Source: Streptomyces sp. SS1-1
Lineage (GTDB): Bacteria; Actinomycetota; Actinomycetes; Streptomycetales; Streptomycetaceae
Length of the DNA: 64,000 nt
Direction: 5' to 3'
Assembly: GCF_008973465.1 (NCBI RefSeq)
Contig: NZ_WBXN01000004.1
Location: 6,550,501-6,614,500, forward strand
Of this stretch, positions 16,667-24,802 are shown in pieces; position 1 is the first letter of the stretch, and each line of letters opens with the position of its first letter. Under the pieces are notes generated by a model. It made no database searches, was not told the origin of the DNA, and was given only the letters and a program-made list of their open reading frames with translations. Both the position numbers and the translations under genes were made by a program.

Positions 16667-17557
16667 TCACAGGGCGAGGACGTGCAGGTCGACCAGGTCG
16701 AGCAGCGCCCGCAGAGCCGAGCTGGGCCGCCGGGTCGACGACGTGCCGAGATGCATGCTCCAGCGCAGCACGGTGCCGTGGACGTCCAGGACGTGCAGGC
16801 CCGGGGTGCGGGCGACGGCGAACGCGGGCAGGAAGGCGATGCCCAGACCGTGCCGGACGAGGGCCGCCCCCATGTCGATGTCGGGCACTTCCAGGGCCAC
16901 CCGGCGTACGACGCCCGCCGCAGCGAACGCCCGGTCGACCACCTCGCGGTTGCCGTAGCCCGGCGGGAAGTCCACGAAGGGCTCCTCCGCGAGGTCCGCC
17001 AGCGTCAACTCCCCCCGCCGCGCGAGCGGATGGGCGGCGTTCACCACGAGGACGAGCGGCACGGTCGCCAGCTCGCGGGCGTCGATCCCGGCGGGTCTGC
17101 GCTCGGGCAGCGACAGGAAGGCCACGTCCAGGTCTCCGCTGAGCAGCGCGTGCGCCAGTCCCTCCGAGCCGGTCGTCGCCAGCCGCAGCCGGACGTCGAT
17201 CGCCGGATGCCGCGCGTGCAGCTGCCCGAGGAGCGCCGGCAGGTCCACCACCTCGACCGAGGCCATCGCGCCCACGTTCACCGTGCCGCGCAGTGTGTCC
17301 TGGGCGGCGCGCACGGCGTCCTGGGCCGCCTGGGCGGCGTGCAGGGTGGCGCGGGCCTCCGGCAGCAGCGCCGCGCCCGCCCCGGTGAGCCGGACCCGCT
17401 GCGACGTGCGCTCGAACAGCGCGCAGCCGAGCTCGCGCTCCAGGGAGCGGATCGCGGCGGACACCCCCGACTGCACCACGTGCAGCCGCCGGGCGGCGCG
17501 CGTGAAGCTCAGCTCCTCGGCGACCGCGATGAAGTGCTCCAGCTGACGTAGCTCCAC
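16667..17557 (-). CDS. LysR family transcriptional regulator
   Basis: A 296-aa LysR-type regulator. The start VELRQLEHFIAVAEELSFTR and ALFERTSQRVRLTGAG are the typical winged helix-turn-helix segment (residues 1-60), followed by a substrate-binding domain with VNVGAMASVEVVDLP. It is divergent from an MFS transporter 113 bases away, the usual arrangement for LysR control of the neighbour. GTG 17557 has no clear ribosome binding site; an in-frame ATG at 17599 would add 14 residues, so the start is uncertain. Confidence 0.87.
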   Translation of the reverse strand: MELRQLEHFIAVAEELSFTRAARRLHVVQSGVSAAIRSLERELGCALFERTSQRVRLTGAGAALLPEARATLHAAQAAQDAVRAAQDTLRGTVNVGAMASVEVVDLPALLGQLHARHPAIDVRLRLATTGSEGLAHALLSGDLDVAFLSLPERRPAGIDARELATVPLVLVVNAAHPLARRGELTLADLAEEPFVDFPPGYGNREVVDRAFAAAGVVRRVALEVPDIDMGAALVRHGLGIAFLPAFAVARTPGLHVLDVHGTVLRWSMHLGTSSTRRPSSALRALLDLVDLHVLAL

Positions 17558-17670
17558 AGGACAAGTATCTCCCGTATTGCTCGACCTCAGCAAAAACATT
17601 CGTTGGCATTGATCCTCGCTGGTGAGGAGGATGGAAGGCGTCATCCGCTTCCGTCCGAGGAGGGGTACCC

Positions 17671-19011
17671 CTGCCTGCCGCACCGACGCCGCTGAGCCGT
17701 CCCACAGCCGACGCTCCCGGCGACCCGACCCACCACCCCCGGGCACTCGCCCGCGCCGGCCTGCCGCCCCGTGCCCCCGGCCGGCGCCGTGCCTCGCACG
17801 CGACCGGCTTCTGGTTCGTGGCGGTGGCCTTCGCCGTGCTGATGGCCTTCGGCACCGCGCCGACCCCGCTGTGGCCGCTGTACGAGGCCCGGGACCACTT
17901 CGGCGCGACCACGGTCACCGTGGCGTACGCCTCGATGGTCGTGGGGGCGGCGGGCGCCTTCCTGGGGCTGGGACACCTGTCGGACCGGCTCGGCCGGCGG
18001 CGCATCATCGTCCCGGCGCTGCTGGTCGGCATCCTCGCGTCGGTCGTACTGATCGCGTGGCGGGACCTGCCGGGGCTGATCGCGGGCCGGGTCCTCAACG
18101 GTGTCGGACTGGGGCTCATGGCCTCGACCGCGACGACGTATCTGCACGACCTCCACCACGAGGCCCGTCCCGACCGGACGGGTTCGGTGCTGCCCGGCGT
18201 CGTGGCCACCGCCGCCAACCTCGGCGGCCTGGCCTCGGGCCCCCTGGTCGCCGGAGTCGTCGCCGAGTGGCTCCCCGCGCCCCTGATCACCGCCCAGGTG
18301 ATCTTCACGCTCGCCATGGCGGTGTGCCTGGCCCTGGTGCTGTGCACCCCGGAGACCGTGGACCTGGAGCTGCCCGCCGCCCGGCCGTCCAGCAGGTTCG
18401 TCCTGCGCCCCGGCGGCCGGCGGGCGTTCGGCGCGGCCGGCGCGCTGGGCGCCTTCGCCTTCGCGATCCTCGGCCTGATCTCCTCCCTCGGGGCGAGCGT
18501 GCTCCACGGCAGCCTGCACACCGACTCGCACCTCGTGGTGGGCCTGGCGGCCTTCCTCATGTTCGGTTCCGCGGCGGCCGCCCAGCTGGTGCTGGGCCGC
18601 CTCCCACTGCCCCGGCTCCTGACCGTGGGGGCGGTGGTCTTCCCGGTCGGGCTGGTCCTGTGCGCCGTCGCCCTCCAGCATCCGGCGCTCTGGCTCTACC
18701 TGGTCGCCGTGTCCCTGTCGGGAGCCGGCTCCGGGCTGCTGTTCAAGGGAGGTGTCGAACGCGCCGGCGCGGTGGCCGAGCCCGCCTCACGCGCGGGGGT
18801 CCTCGCCATGTTCTTCGTCGTCGCCTACCTGGGCATGGGCCTGCCGTCCGTCCTGTTCAGCATCGCCCTGCGGTACTTCGCCGTGCAGAGCGCGATGATC
18901 GGTTTCGCGACGGTCCTCTCCTGCGGCGCCGTCGTGTCGGTGGTCGTCGCGTTGCGGGATCGGGCACCCGGTCCGGGCGAACTCCCGGCGAGGTCCGCAC
19001 GCCCCTCCTGA
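17671..19011 (+). CDS. MFS transporter (start uncertain, possible CTG)
   Basis: A major facilitator protein with about twelve spans and motif A GHLSDRLGRRR. Full coding similarity starts at or before VAVAFAVLMAFGTAPTPLW, where GTG 17818 could start but has no ribosome binding site and would clip helix 1. Upstream in frame, back to a stop at 17623, I find no ATG, GTG or TTG. CTG 17671, however, sits about seven bases after GAGGAGG and would add 49 polar residues. Substrate is unknown; the divergent LysR probably controls it. Confidence 0.75.
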   Translation: MPAAPTPLSRPTADAPGDPTHHPRALARAGLPPRAPGRRRASHATGFWFVAVAFAVLMAFGTAPTPLWPLYEARDHFGATTVTVAYASMVVGAAGAFLGLGHLSDRLGRRRIIVPALLVGILASVVLIAWRDLPGLIAGRVLNGVGLGLMASTATTYLHDLHHEARPDRTGSVLPGVVATAANLGGLASGPLVAGVVAEWLPAPLITAQVIFTLAMAVCLALVLCTPETVDLELPAARPSSRFVLRPGGRRAFGAAGALGAFAFAILGLISSLGASVLHGSLHTDSHLVVGLAAFLMFGSAAAAQLVLGRLPLPRLLTVGAVVFPVGLVLCAVALQHPALWLYLVAVSLSGAGSGLLFKGGVERAGAVAEPASRAGVLAMFFVVAYLGMGLPSVLFSIALRYFAVQSAMIGFATVLSCGAVVSVVVALRDRAPGPGELPARSARPS

Positions 19012-19111
19012 CCTTCCCGCGGCGTATGCGGCGCGGCTGTCTGGGAGGCGTGCGGCTGGGCACCCGGTGCGGGTGCGCGGGCCACGGATCCGCGGCGGAC
19101 GGGAGGCCCAG

Positions 19112-19957
19112 ATGTCTGCGGAACCGGCCAGAACGATCGTGCTCCCCTCCGGCGAGGAGATCGCGGCCGCAGGACAGGGCACCTGGTACCTGGGCGAGGA
19201 CCCGGGCCGGCGTGAACAGGAGATCGCCGCGCTGCGGCTGGGCGTGGACCTGGGGATGACCGTCGTCGACACGGCGGAGATGTACGGCGACGGAGCGGCC
19301 GAGGAACTCGTCGGGGAGGCCCTCCGCGGACGGCGGGACGAGGTCTTCCTCGTCAGCAAGGTGCTGCCCGGCCACGCCGACCGGAAGGGCACCGTCGCCG
19401 CCTGCGAGGGCAGCCTGCGGCGGCTCGGTACGGACCGGCTGGACCTGTACCTGCTGCACTGGCGGGGACGGTGGCCCCTCGAGGAGACCCTGGCGGGATT
19501 CACCGACCTGATGGAGGCGGGGAAGATCCGGCACTGGGGCGTGAGCAATCTGGACGGCGCCGACATGACCGAGCTGGCCACCCTCCCCGGCGGGGACGCC
19601 GTGGCCGTCGACCAGGTGCTGTACAACCTCTCACGGCGGGGCATCGAGTGGGATCTGCTCCCCTGGTGCCGCGAGGCCGAGGTGGCGGTCATGGCCTACT
19701 CACCGATCGAGCAGGGGCGGATCCTGGGGGCCGAGGTACTGGGTGCCGTGGCCCGGGCCCTCGGAGCCACACCGGCCCAGGTGGCACTGGCCTGGGTGCT
19801 GGAACAGGGGGTGTCCGCGATCCCACGTTCCGGATCTCCCGACCACGTACGGGAGAACCGCGGCGCGGTGGACCTCCGCCTTCCCACCGAGGCGCTCGAA
19901 GTCCTCGACGAGGCGTTCCCGCCGCCCACGGCGGCCACACCCCTGGAGATGCTCTGA
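19112..19957 (+). CDS. Aldo/keto reductase
   Basis: A 281-aa aldo-keto reductase barrel. Visible motifs are GMTVVDTAEMYGDG (catalytic Asp and Tyr), VFLVSKVLP (catalytic Lys), DLYLLHWRG (His) and the C-terminal NADPH site SAIPRSGSPDHVRENRGA. It reduces aldehydes or ketones with NADPH; no substrate can be read from the sequence. ATG 19112 follows GGGAGG by five bases. It is 100 bases after the MFS gene on the same strand, so co-expression is possible. Confidence 0.88.
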   Translation: MSAEPARTIVLPSGEEIAAAGQGTWYLGEDPGRREQEIAALRLGVDLGMTVVDTAEMYGDGAAEELVGEALRGRRDEVFLVSKVLPGHADRKGTVAACEGSLRRLGTDRLDLYLLHWRGRWPLEETLAGFTDLMEAGKIRHWGVSNLDGADMTELATLPGGDAVAVDQVLYNLSRRGIEWDLLPWCREAEVAVMAYSPIEQGRILGAEVLGAVARALGATPAQVALAWVLEQGVSAIPRSGSPDHVRENRGAVDLRLPTEALEVLDEAFPPPTAATPLEML

Positions 19958-20244
19958 GGGAGTGGACAGGCTGACGCGCCCGCCTCCCCGCTCCTGCTCC
20001 ACCACCGCTGCTCCGGCACGTGACCCGACGGGCCACGGCACCCTGTCGCCCCCGCCTCGCCCAAGGAGGTTCGCGCGGCGTGGCCGTGGCGGTCCACCGC
20101 CCTGGCCGTCGACGTGTTCGCCCCCCGTCACACCCCCTGGGAGATGTTCCTCACAACCGTGGACCCCAACGACTGCCCGTGTACAGTGAAGATCGCCCTT
20201 GACCTGCACAAAGCCGGCAGGGAGCCGACTTCCAGGAGTCCAAC
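19958..20244. other. Intergenic region with the likely panD promoter
   Basis: No gene is evident in these 287 bases. TGGACC (20160-20165) and TACAGT (20182-20187) are 16 bases apart and may form the panD promoter, with a transcript starting about 50 bases before the GTG start. Confidence 0.4.
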
Positions 20245-20667
20245 GTGCTGCGCACCATGTTCAAGTCCAAGATCCACCGTGCCACCGTCACCCAGGCCGA
20301 CCTGCACTACGTGGGATCGGTGACCATCGACGCGGATCTGCTCGACGGCGCCGATCTCTATCCCGGCGAGCTCGTGCACATCGTCGACATCACCAACGGC
20401 GCCCGCCTCGAGACATACGTCATCGAGGGGGAGCGCGGGTCCGGTGTCATCGGGATCAACGGGGCCGCCGCCCATCTCGTCCACCCCGGCGACCTGGTGA
20501 TCATCATCAGTTACGCTCAGATGACCGACGCCGAGGCGCGGGAGTACGAGCCGCGCGTCGTGCACGTGGACGGCGCCAACCGGATCGTCGCCCTCGGCGC
20601 CGACCCGTCCGAGCCGGTGCCGGGCTCCGACCAGGAGCGCAGTCCGCAAGCCGTGCCGGTGGCCTGA
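20245..20667 (+). CDS. panD: Aspartate 1-decarboxylase
   Basis: A 140-aa pyruvoyl-dependent decarboxylase that makes beta-alanine for pantothenate and CoA. The start LRTMFKSKIHRATVTQ is family-typical. The self-processing site is Gly24-Ser25 in HYVGSVTID, where cleavage makes the catalytic pyruvoyl group. Lys9, Tyr-rich and GAAAHLVHPGD segments are also conserved. GTG 20245 has AGGAG six bases upstream. panB and panC are not nearby. The C-terminal 20 residues are a low-complexity extension seen in some actinomycete PanD proteins. Confidence 0.95.
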   Translation: MLRTMFKSKIHRATVTQADLHYVGSVTIDADLLDGADLYPGELVHIVDITNGARLETYVIEGERGSGVIGINGAAAHLVHPGDLVIIISYAQMTDAEAREYEPRVVHVDGANRIVALGADPSEPVPGSDQERSPQAVPVA

Positions 20668-20689
20668 GTCCCAGGAGCAGGAGCGTGCG

Positions 20690-21034
20690 ATGAGCGACAC
20701 CGAGATCCGTGACGACCGGGCGGCGGGCCGCCTGGAGGCGGTCCAGGGCGACGAGGTCGTCGGCCACATCGAGTACTTCGTCCTCGACGAGCCGTCCCGC
20801 GCCCTCGTCCCCGTCCATACGATCGTGGAGCCCGCCCACGAGGGGAAGGGCATCGCCGGTTCCCTCGCCCGCGAGCTGTACCGCATGGCGGAGCGCGAGG
20901 GCGTCGTCGTCGCGCCGCTCTGCCCGTACGTCGTCAAGTGGGCCGAGCGGCATCCGGACGAGGCCCCGGCGGCCGACCCGCGGCTGCTCACCGCCGCGAA
21001 GGACTGGCTGCGGGCGCATCCCGAACGGTTCTGA
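20690..21034 (+). CDS. Small GNAT family N-acetyltransferase (YjdJ/COG2388 type)
   Basis: A 114-aa minimal GNAT-like protein. The acetyl-CoA loop is seen in HTIVEPAHEGKGIAGSLAREL (split here as HTIVEPAHEGKGIAG and SLAREL), followed by ALYRMAEREG-like helix and a final CPYVVKWAERHPD, which is diagnostic of this short family. The acceptor is unknown. It starts 22 bases after panD, so the two are probably co-transcribed. Confidence 0.85.
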   Translation: MSDTEIRDDRAAGRLEAVQGDEVVGHIEYFVLDEPSRALVPVHTIVEPAHEGKGIAGSLARELYRMAEREGVVVAPLCPYVVKWAERHPDEAPAADPRLLTAAKDWLRAHPERF

Positions 21035-21163
21035 CGTCTTCCGGCGTCTCACGGCGTCTGCCGGCAGGTCGTGCGTGGTGCGGGCGGGTGACTGCCCGCG
21101 CCCGCCCCGGGTACGCGGGGCAGTAGTCCAGAGCCGACCTGCGTCGAGTCGCTGGAGGACGCC

Positions 21164-21478
21164 ATGACGAACCCGTATCCGGATCCGGTCCCCGGACCGG
21201 CGCCGGACCCGGAGCCGCAGCACCCGGAGCCCCATCCGGTCCCACCCCCGGAGCCCCCACCGGCCCCGCAGCCCCCGACCCCTGGCCCGGCACCGGCCCC
21301 GCAGCCTCCAGCCCCCGGGCCGCCGCCGCCCACGCCGGGGCCGCCCCCGTCACCGGACCCGGTGCCGCCGGGCCCACCGTCGCCGCCCGACCCCGTACCA
21401 CCGGGGCCCGCCCCGTCGCCGATCCCGCCGGGACCGGAGCCGGTGCCGAGCCCCGAGCCGGGGCCGCCGCTCAGCTGA
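21164..21478 (+). CDS. Extremely proline-rich small protein
   Basis: A 104-aa open frame in which I count 58 prolines, with Glu, Asp, Gly, Ala and Ser between them (PGPAP, PEPPPAP, PPPPTPG, SPDPVPPGPP). There is no signal peptide, membrane helix or folded-domain pattern, so it is probably an extended polyproline-type chain or linker-like protein. GGAGG six to seven bases before ATG 21164 and an intact frame argue that it is translated. A GC-rich chance frame is the alternative. Upstream 21035-21163 holds short GGCGTCT repeats only. Confidence 0.5.
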   Translation: MTNPYPDPVPGPAPDPEPQHPEPHPVPPPEPPPAPQPPTPGPAPAPQPPAPGPPPPTPGPPPSPDPVPPGPPSPPDPVPPGPAPSPIPPGPEPVPSPEPGPPLS

Positions 21479-21873
21479 CGGCCGGCCCGGATCTGATCCA
21501 CGGCACCGATCCTGACGGGAGCCAGAGCGGTGCTCAACCCTGCGCCCGGCCTCGCTCAGCTGACCCGCCGGGCCGGCGGGCTACGGCGCGATCTCGAACC
21601 GCGGTGGCCGCACCGTCGCCAGGCAAGACCGGTCCGCCGCCGTCGGGGAGCGGAGGAACGACAGCGTGGGCGTTGGCAGTACGGCGTAGGCCAGCCTCGG
21701 CGGGCGGCCCGGCACCCCCCACCCGGGAGCGCCACTCGGGGCACCCCGGGCTCACCCGGACAGACGTCCGCCCCGCCCCCGGGTCGAGACCGGGAGCGGG
21801 GCGGACGAGACGGTGGAGCGGGAGATCTCCCGAACGGAAGACTCCCCGGCGGACACCTCCTGGACGGAGAGCC
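21479..21873. other. Intergenic region between the proline-rich gene and gnd
   Basis: No gene is supported in these 395 bases. They include the gnd terminator (21766-21806). A 12-bp direct repeat GCGGACACCTCC occurs at 21849-21860 and 21879-21890, the second copy inside the gnd 3' end. Confidence 0.5.
21766..21806 (-). terminator. Terminator of gnd
   Basis: An 11-bp perfect stem (21766-21776 with 21796-21806) and an inner CCCGG/CCGGG pairing form a strong hairpin about 70 bases beyond the gnd stop on the minus strand. Confidence 0.65.
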
Positions 21874-23313
21874 CTACGCGGACACCTCCGAGCGGTCCCC
21901 GCCCCACAACGTGTGGAACGAGCCGTCCCGGTCGACCCGGCGGTAGGTGTGGGCGCCGAAGAAGTCCCGCTGCCCCTGCGTGAGCGCGGCCGGCAGCCGC
22001 TCCGCGCGCAGCGCGTCGTAGTAGGCGAGGGCCGCGGCGAAGCCCGGCGTCGGCACGCCCTGGCGGGTCGCGGCGACCAGTACCTCGCGCCAGTCGTCCT
22101 GCGCGTCGGCGATCTCCTGCGCGAAGGTCTCGTCGGACAGCAGGCTCGGCAGGTCGGGGCGGGTGTCGTAGGCGGCCCGGATACGGTCCAGGAACGCCGC
22201 GCGGATGATGCAGCCGCCGCGCCAGATCGCCGAGACGGCGCCCAGGTCGATGTCCCAGTCGTACTCGGAGCGGGCCGCGTCGATCTCGTGGAAGCCCTGC
22301 GTGTACGACACGATCTTCGAGGCGTACAGCGCCTGCTCGACCCGGTCGGCGAAGGCCGCGGCCTCCGACTCGCTCAGCGGCGTGGCCTTCGGGCCCGCCA
22401 GCCCGCGCGACGCCTCCCGCAGCGCCGCGTGCCCGGACAGCGACCGGGCGAAGACGGCCTCCGCGATGCCGGACACCGGCACCCCGAGGTCGAGCGCGAT
22501 CTGCACGGTCCAGCGGCCCGTGCCCTTCTGCTCGGCCTGGTCGACGACGACGTCCACGAACGGCTTGCCGGTCGCCGCGTCCACGTGGGACAGCACCTCG
22601 GCGGTGATCTCGATGAGGTAGGAGTCCAGCCGGCCCTGGTTCCAGGTGCGGAAGATCTCCGCGATCTGCGCGGGCTCGTACCCGGCGACGTCCCGCAGCA
22701 GCTGGTACGCCTCACCGATGAGCTGCATGTCGGCGTACTCGATGCCGTTGTGGACCATCTTCACGAAGTGCCCGGCGCCGTCGGGGCCGACGTGCGTCAC
22801 ACAGGGCGAGCCGTCCTTCGCCTTGGCGGAGATCTTCTCCAGCATCGGGCCCAGCGAGTCGTACGACTCCTTCGGGCCGCCCGGCATGATGCTCGGCCCG
22901 TTGAGGGCGCCCTCCTCACCGCCGGAGACGCCCATGCCGACGAAGTGGATGCCCTGTTCGCGCAGGTCCCGCTCACGGCGGCGGGTGTCCGCGAAGTGCG
23001 CGTTGCCCCCGTCGATGATCATGTCGCCGGGCTCGAGCAGCGGCGCGAACTCCTGGATCACGGCGTCGGTCGGGTCACCGGCCTTCACCATGATGACGAG
23101 CCGCCGCGGGCGCTCCAGCGCCGCCACGAACTCCTTGGCGGTCTCGGCCGCGATGAAGTCGCCCTCGCCGCCGAACTCGTCCACCAGGGCCCGGGTGCGC
23201 GCGGGCGTACGGTTGTGCACCGCGACCGTGTAGCCGTTGCGGGCGAAGTTGCGGGCGAGGTTGCGGCCCATGACCGCGAGACCCGTGACGCCGATCTGCG
23301 CCGAAGTGCTCAT
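21874..23313 (-). CDS. gnd: NADP-dependent 6-phosphogluconate dehydrogenase, decarboxylating
   Basis: A 479-aa enzyme of the oxidative pentose phosphate pathway, making ribulose 5-phosphate, CO2 and NADPH. Features in order are the Rossmann start IGVTGLAVMGRNLARN, VHNRTPARTR for NADP binding, IIDGGNAHFADT, GMGVSGGEEGALNGPSIMPGG (substrate loop, shown in two parts GMGVSGGEEG and ALNGPSIMPGG), and FVKMVHNGIEY with the catalytic Lys. Length equals the long-form family. ATG 23313 has AGGAG nine bases upstream. I recall that S. coelicolor has two gnd copies; this resembles the SCO0975 position. Confidence 0.95.
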   Translation of the reverse strand: MSTSAQIGVTGLAVMGRNLARNFARNGYTVAVHNRTPARTRALVDEFGGEGDFIAAETAKEFVAALERPRRLVIMVKAGDPTDAVIQEFAPLLEPGDMIIDGGNAHFADTRRRERDLREQGIHFVGMGVSGGEEGALNGPSIMPGGPKESYDSLGPMLEKISAKAKDGSPCVTHVGPDGAGHFVKMVHNGIEYADMQLIGEAYQLLRDVAGYEPAQIAEIFRTWNQGRLDSYLIEITAEVLSHVDAATGKPFVDVVVDQAEQKGTGRWTVQIALDLGVPVSGIAEAVFARSLSGHAALREASRGLAGPKATPLSESEAAAFADRVEQALYASKIVSYTQGFHEIDAARSEYDWDIDLGAVSAIWRGGCIIRAAFLDRIRAAYDTRPDLPSLLSDETFAQEIADAQDDWREVLVAATRQGVPTPGFAAALAYYDALRAERLPAALTQGQRDFFGAHTYRRVDRDGSFHTLWGGDRSEVSA

Positions 23314-23457
23314 GCCGTTGGCTCCTAGTGATCTCGATATGGCAGCGGTGCCACTCACGCCCGCCAGTATTGCCCCTCGTCCATCCTGACGTGCCGGTAC
23401 GGCGACCGCACATCAGGGTGGCGCGATGTCGCAGGCACATACGCACGGAAGGCCCCG

Positions 23458-23557
23458 GCGCACTCAGTGGCACCGCGCGTCGGTCAAAGTGCGCCCCTTC
23501 CGCGCCACTTGGCGCGAACAGGCGGCTGATTTGCCGTCTTGTCATGGCCTGTTCGCG
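23458..23557 (+). ncRNA. Candidate structured 5' leader of the Rpf-M23 gene
   Basis: Three inverted repeats are crowded upstream of the cell-wall hydrolase gene: GCGCACT/AGTGCGC (23458-23464, 23488-23494), CGCGCC-actt-GGCGCG (23501-23516) and a perfect 11-bp pair CGCGAACAGGC/GCCTGTTCGCG (23513-23523, 23547-23557). The last two share 23513-23516, so they exclude each other, as in switching leaders. The region ends 45 bases before the start codon. It lacks the conserved core I associate with c-di-AMP riboswitches of other rpf genes. Confidence 0.35.
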
Positions 23558-23602
23558 GCGCTTACTTTTGCCCCTCCTGACGCAGTCGAGGGGGGCTCCT
23601 CC

Positions 23603-24802
23603 ATGGCCGTACGCGGCCGGCACCGCCGGTATCAGCCGAACAGGATCAACCGCGCCTCGCTCACCGTCACCGCGGGCGGCGCGGGCATCGCCCTCCCGCT
23701 CATCGGCACCGGTGTCGCCCAGGCCGCCGACCTGGACACCTGGAACAAGGTCGCCGCCTGCGAGTCCACCGGCCGGTGGCACGTCAACACCGGCAACGGT
23801 TACTTCGGCGGCCTGCAGTTCGCCCAGTCCACCTGGGAGGCGTACGGCGGCACCCGGTACGCGGCCCGCGCGGATCTGGCCACGAAGGACCAGCAGATCG
23901 CCGTGGCCGAGAAGGTGCTCGAGGGGCAGGGGCCCGGCGCCTGGCCGCAGTGCTCGGTCCGGGCGGGACTGACCAGGGGCGGGGGCAGCCCCGGCGTGCA
24001 CCCGGACTCGGCCACCACGAAGGCCGTCGGGGACACCACGCGGGCCGCGGCGAAGAAGACCTCCGTCCAGGACGTCCAGCCGCAGACCACGCCCCAGTCC
24101 CGTGCGGGCAGGGCCGAGATGTACACGGTGGTGCCGGGCGACACGCTGTCCCGGATCGCCGAGGACCGGAACGTGCGGGGCGGCTGGCGGGGCCTGTACG
24201 CCGCGAACCGTACGACCGTCGGAGCCGACCCCGACCTGATCCTGCCGGGCCAGCGTCTCGCGCTGCGCGGCAAGGCGGCCGCCCCCGAGGCGCCCGCCCG
24301 CAAGGCCGCCCCCAAGTCCCCGGCCCGCAAGCCCGCCGGGGAACCGGCACGGAAGAAGCAGACCACCGACCGCGAGGAACGCGTCACGAAGAGCGGCGGC
24401 TCGCTGGTCGCCCCGGTCGGCGCGAGCACCGGCACGCCCTACCGCAAGGCCGGCTCGTCCTGGTCGAAGGGCTACCACACGGGCGTCGACTTCCCCGTCC
24501 CGACCGGCACGTCCGTGAAGTCCGTCGGCGCCGGGACCGTGGTGAGCGCCGGCTGGGAGGGCTCGTTCGGCTACCAGGTGGTCGTCCGGCACGCCGACGG
24601 CCGCTACACGCAGTACGCCCATCTGTCCGCGATCTCCGTGAAGGACGGGCAGTCCGTGGGCGCCGGCCAGCGCATCGGGCGCTCCGGGTCCACGGGCAAC
24701 AGCACGGGCCCGCACCTGCACTTCGAAGTGCGTACGGGCCCGGGCTTCGGCTCGGACATCGACCCGGTGGCCTATCTGCGGGCCGGCGGCGTCAGGATGT
24801 GA
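23603..24802 (+). CDS. Secreted Rpf-LysM-M23 peptidoglycan hydrolase (RpfD-like)
   Basis: A 399-aa secreted three-domain cell-wall enzyme. Residues 1-41 are a signal peptide (GAGIALPLIGTGVAQA). Residues 42-118 are a resuscitation-promoting-factor domain with catalytic Glu54 in KVAACESTGRW and the YFGGLQFAQSTW motif. Residues 173-222 are a LysM domain (YTVVPGDTLSRIAED ... LILPGQ). A Lys/Ala/Pro linker follows, and 265-395 form an M23 peptidase with zinc ligands His292 and Asp296 (HTGVD) and His371/His373 (HLH). Such proteins cut both glycan and peptide bonds during germination or growth. It overlaps the convergent DMT gene by 11 bp. Confidence 0.9.
   Translation: MAVRGRHRRYQPNRINRASLTVTAGGAGIALPLIGTGVAQAADLDTWNKVAACESTGRWHVNTGNGYFGGLQFAQSTWEAYGGTRYAARADLATKDQQIAVAEKVLEGQGPGAWPQCSVRAGLTRGGGSPGVHPDSATTKAVGDTTRAAAKKTSVQDVQPQTTPQSRAGRAEMYTVVPGDTLSRIAEDRNVRGGWRGLYAANRTTVGADPDLILPGQRLALRGKAAAPEAPARKAAPKSPARKPAGEPARKKQTTDREERVTKSGGSLVAPVGASTGTPYRKAGSSWSKGYHTGVDFPVPTGTSVKSVGAGTVVSAGWEGSFGYQVVVRHADGRYTQYAHLSAISVKDGQSVGAGQRIGRSGSTGNSTGPHLHFEVRTGPGFGSDIDPVAYLRAGGVRM

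Noticed and set aside
21575..21620. tRNA-like stretch around GATCTCGAACC
   Set aside because: No acceptor stem, no anticodon arm of the right spacing and no TTCGAATC-type T loop could be drawn.
23345..23602. c-di-AMP (ydaO-type) riboswitch before the Rpf gene
   Set aside because: Expected from other Streptomyces rpf genes, but I could not find the conserved purine-rich core motifs. The stems there are reported instead as an uncharacterised leader.
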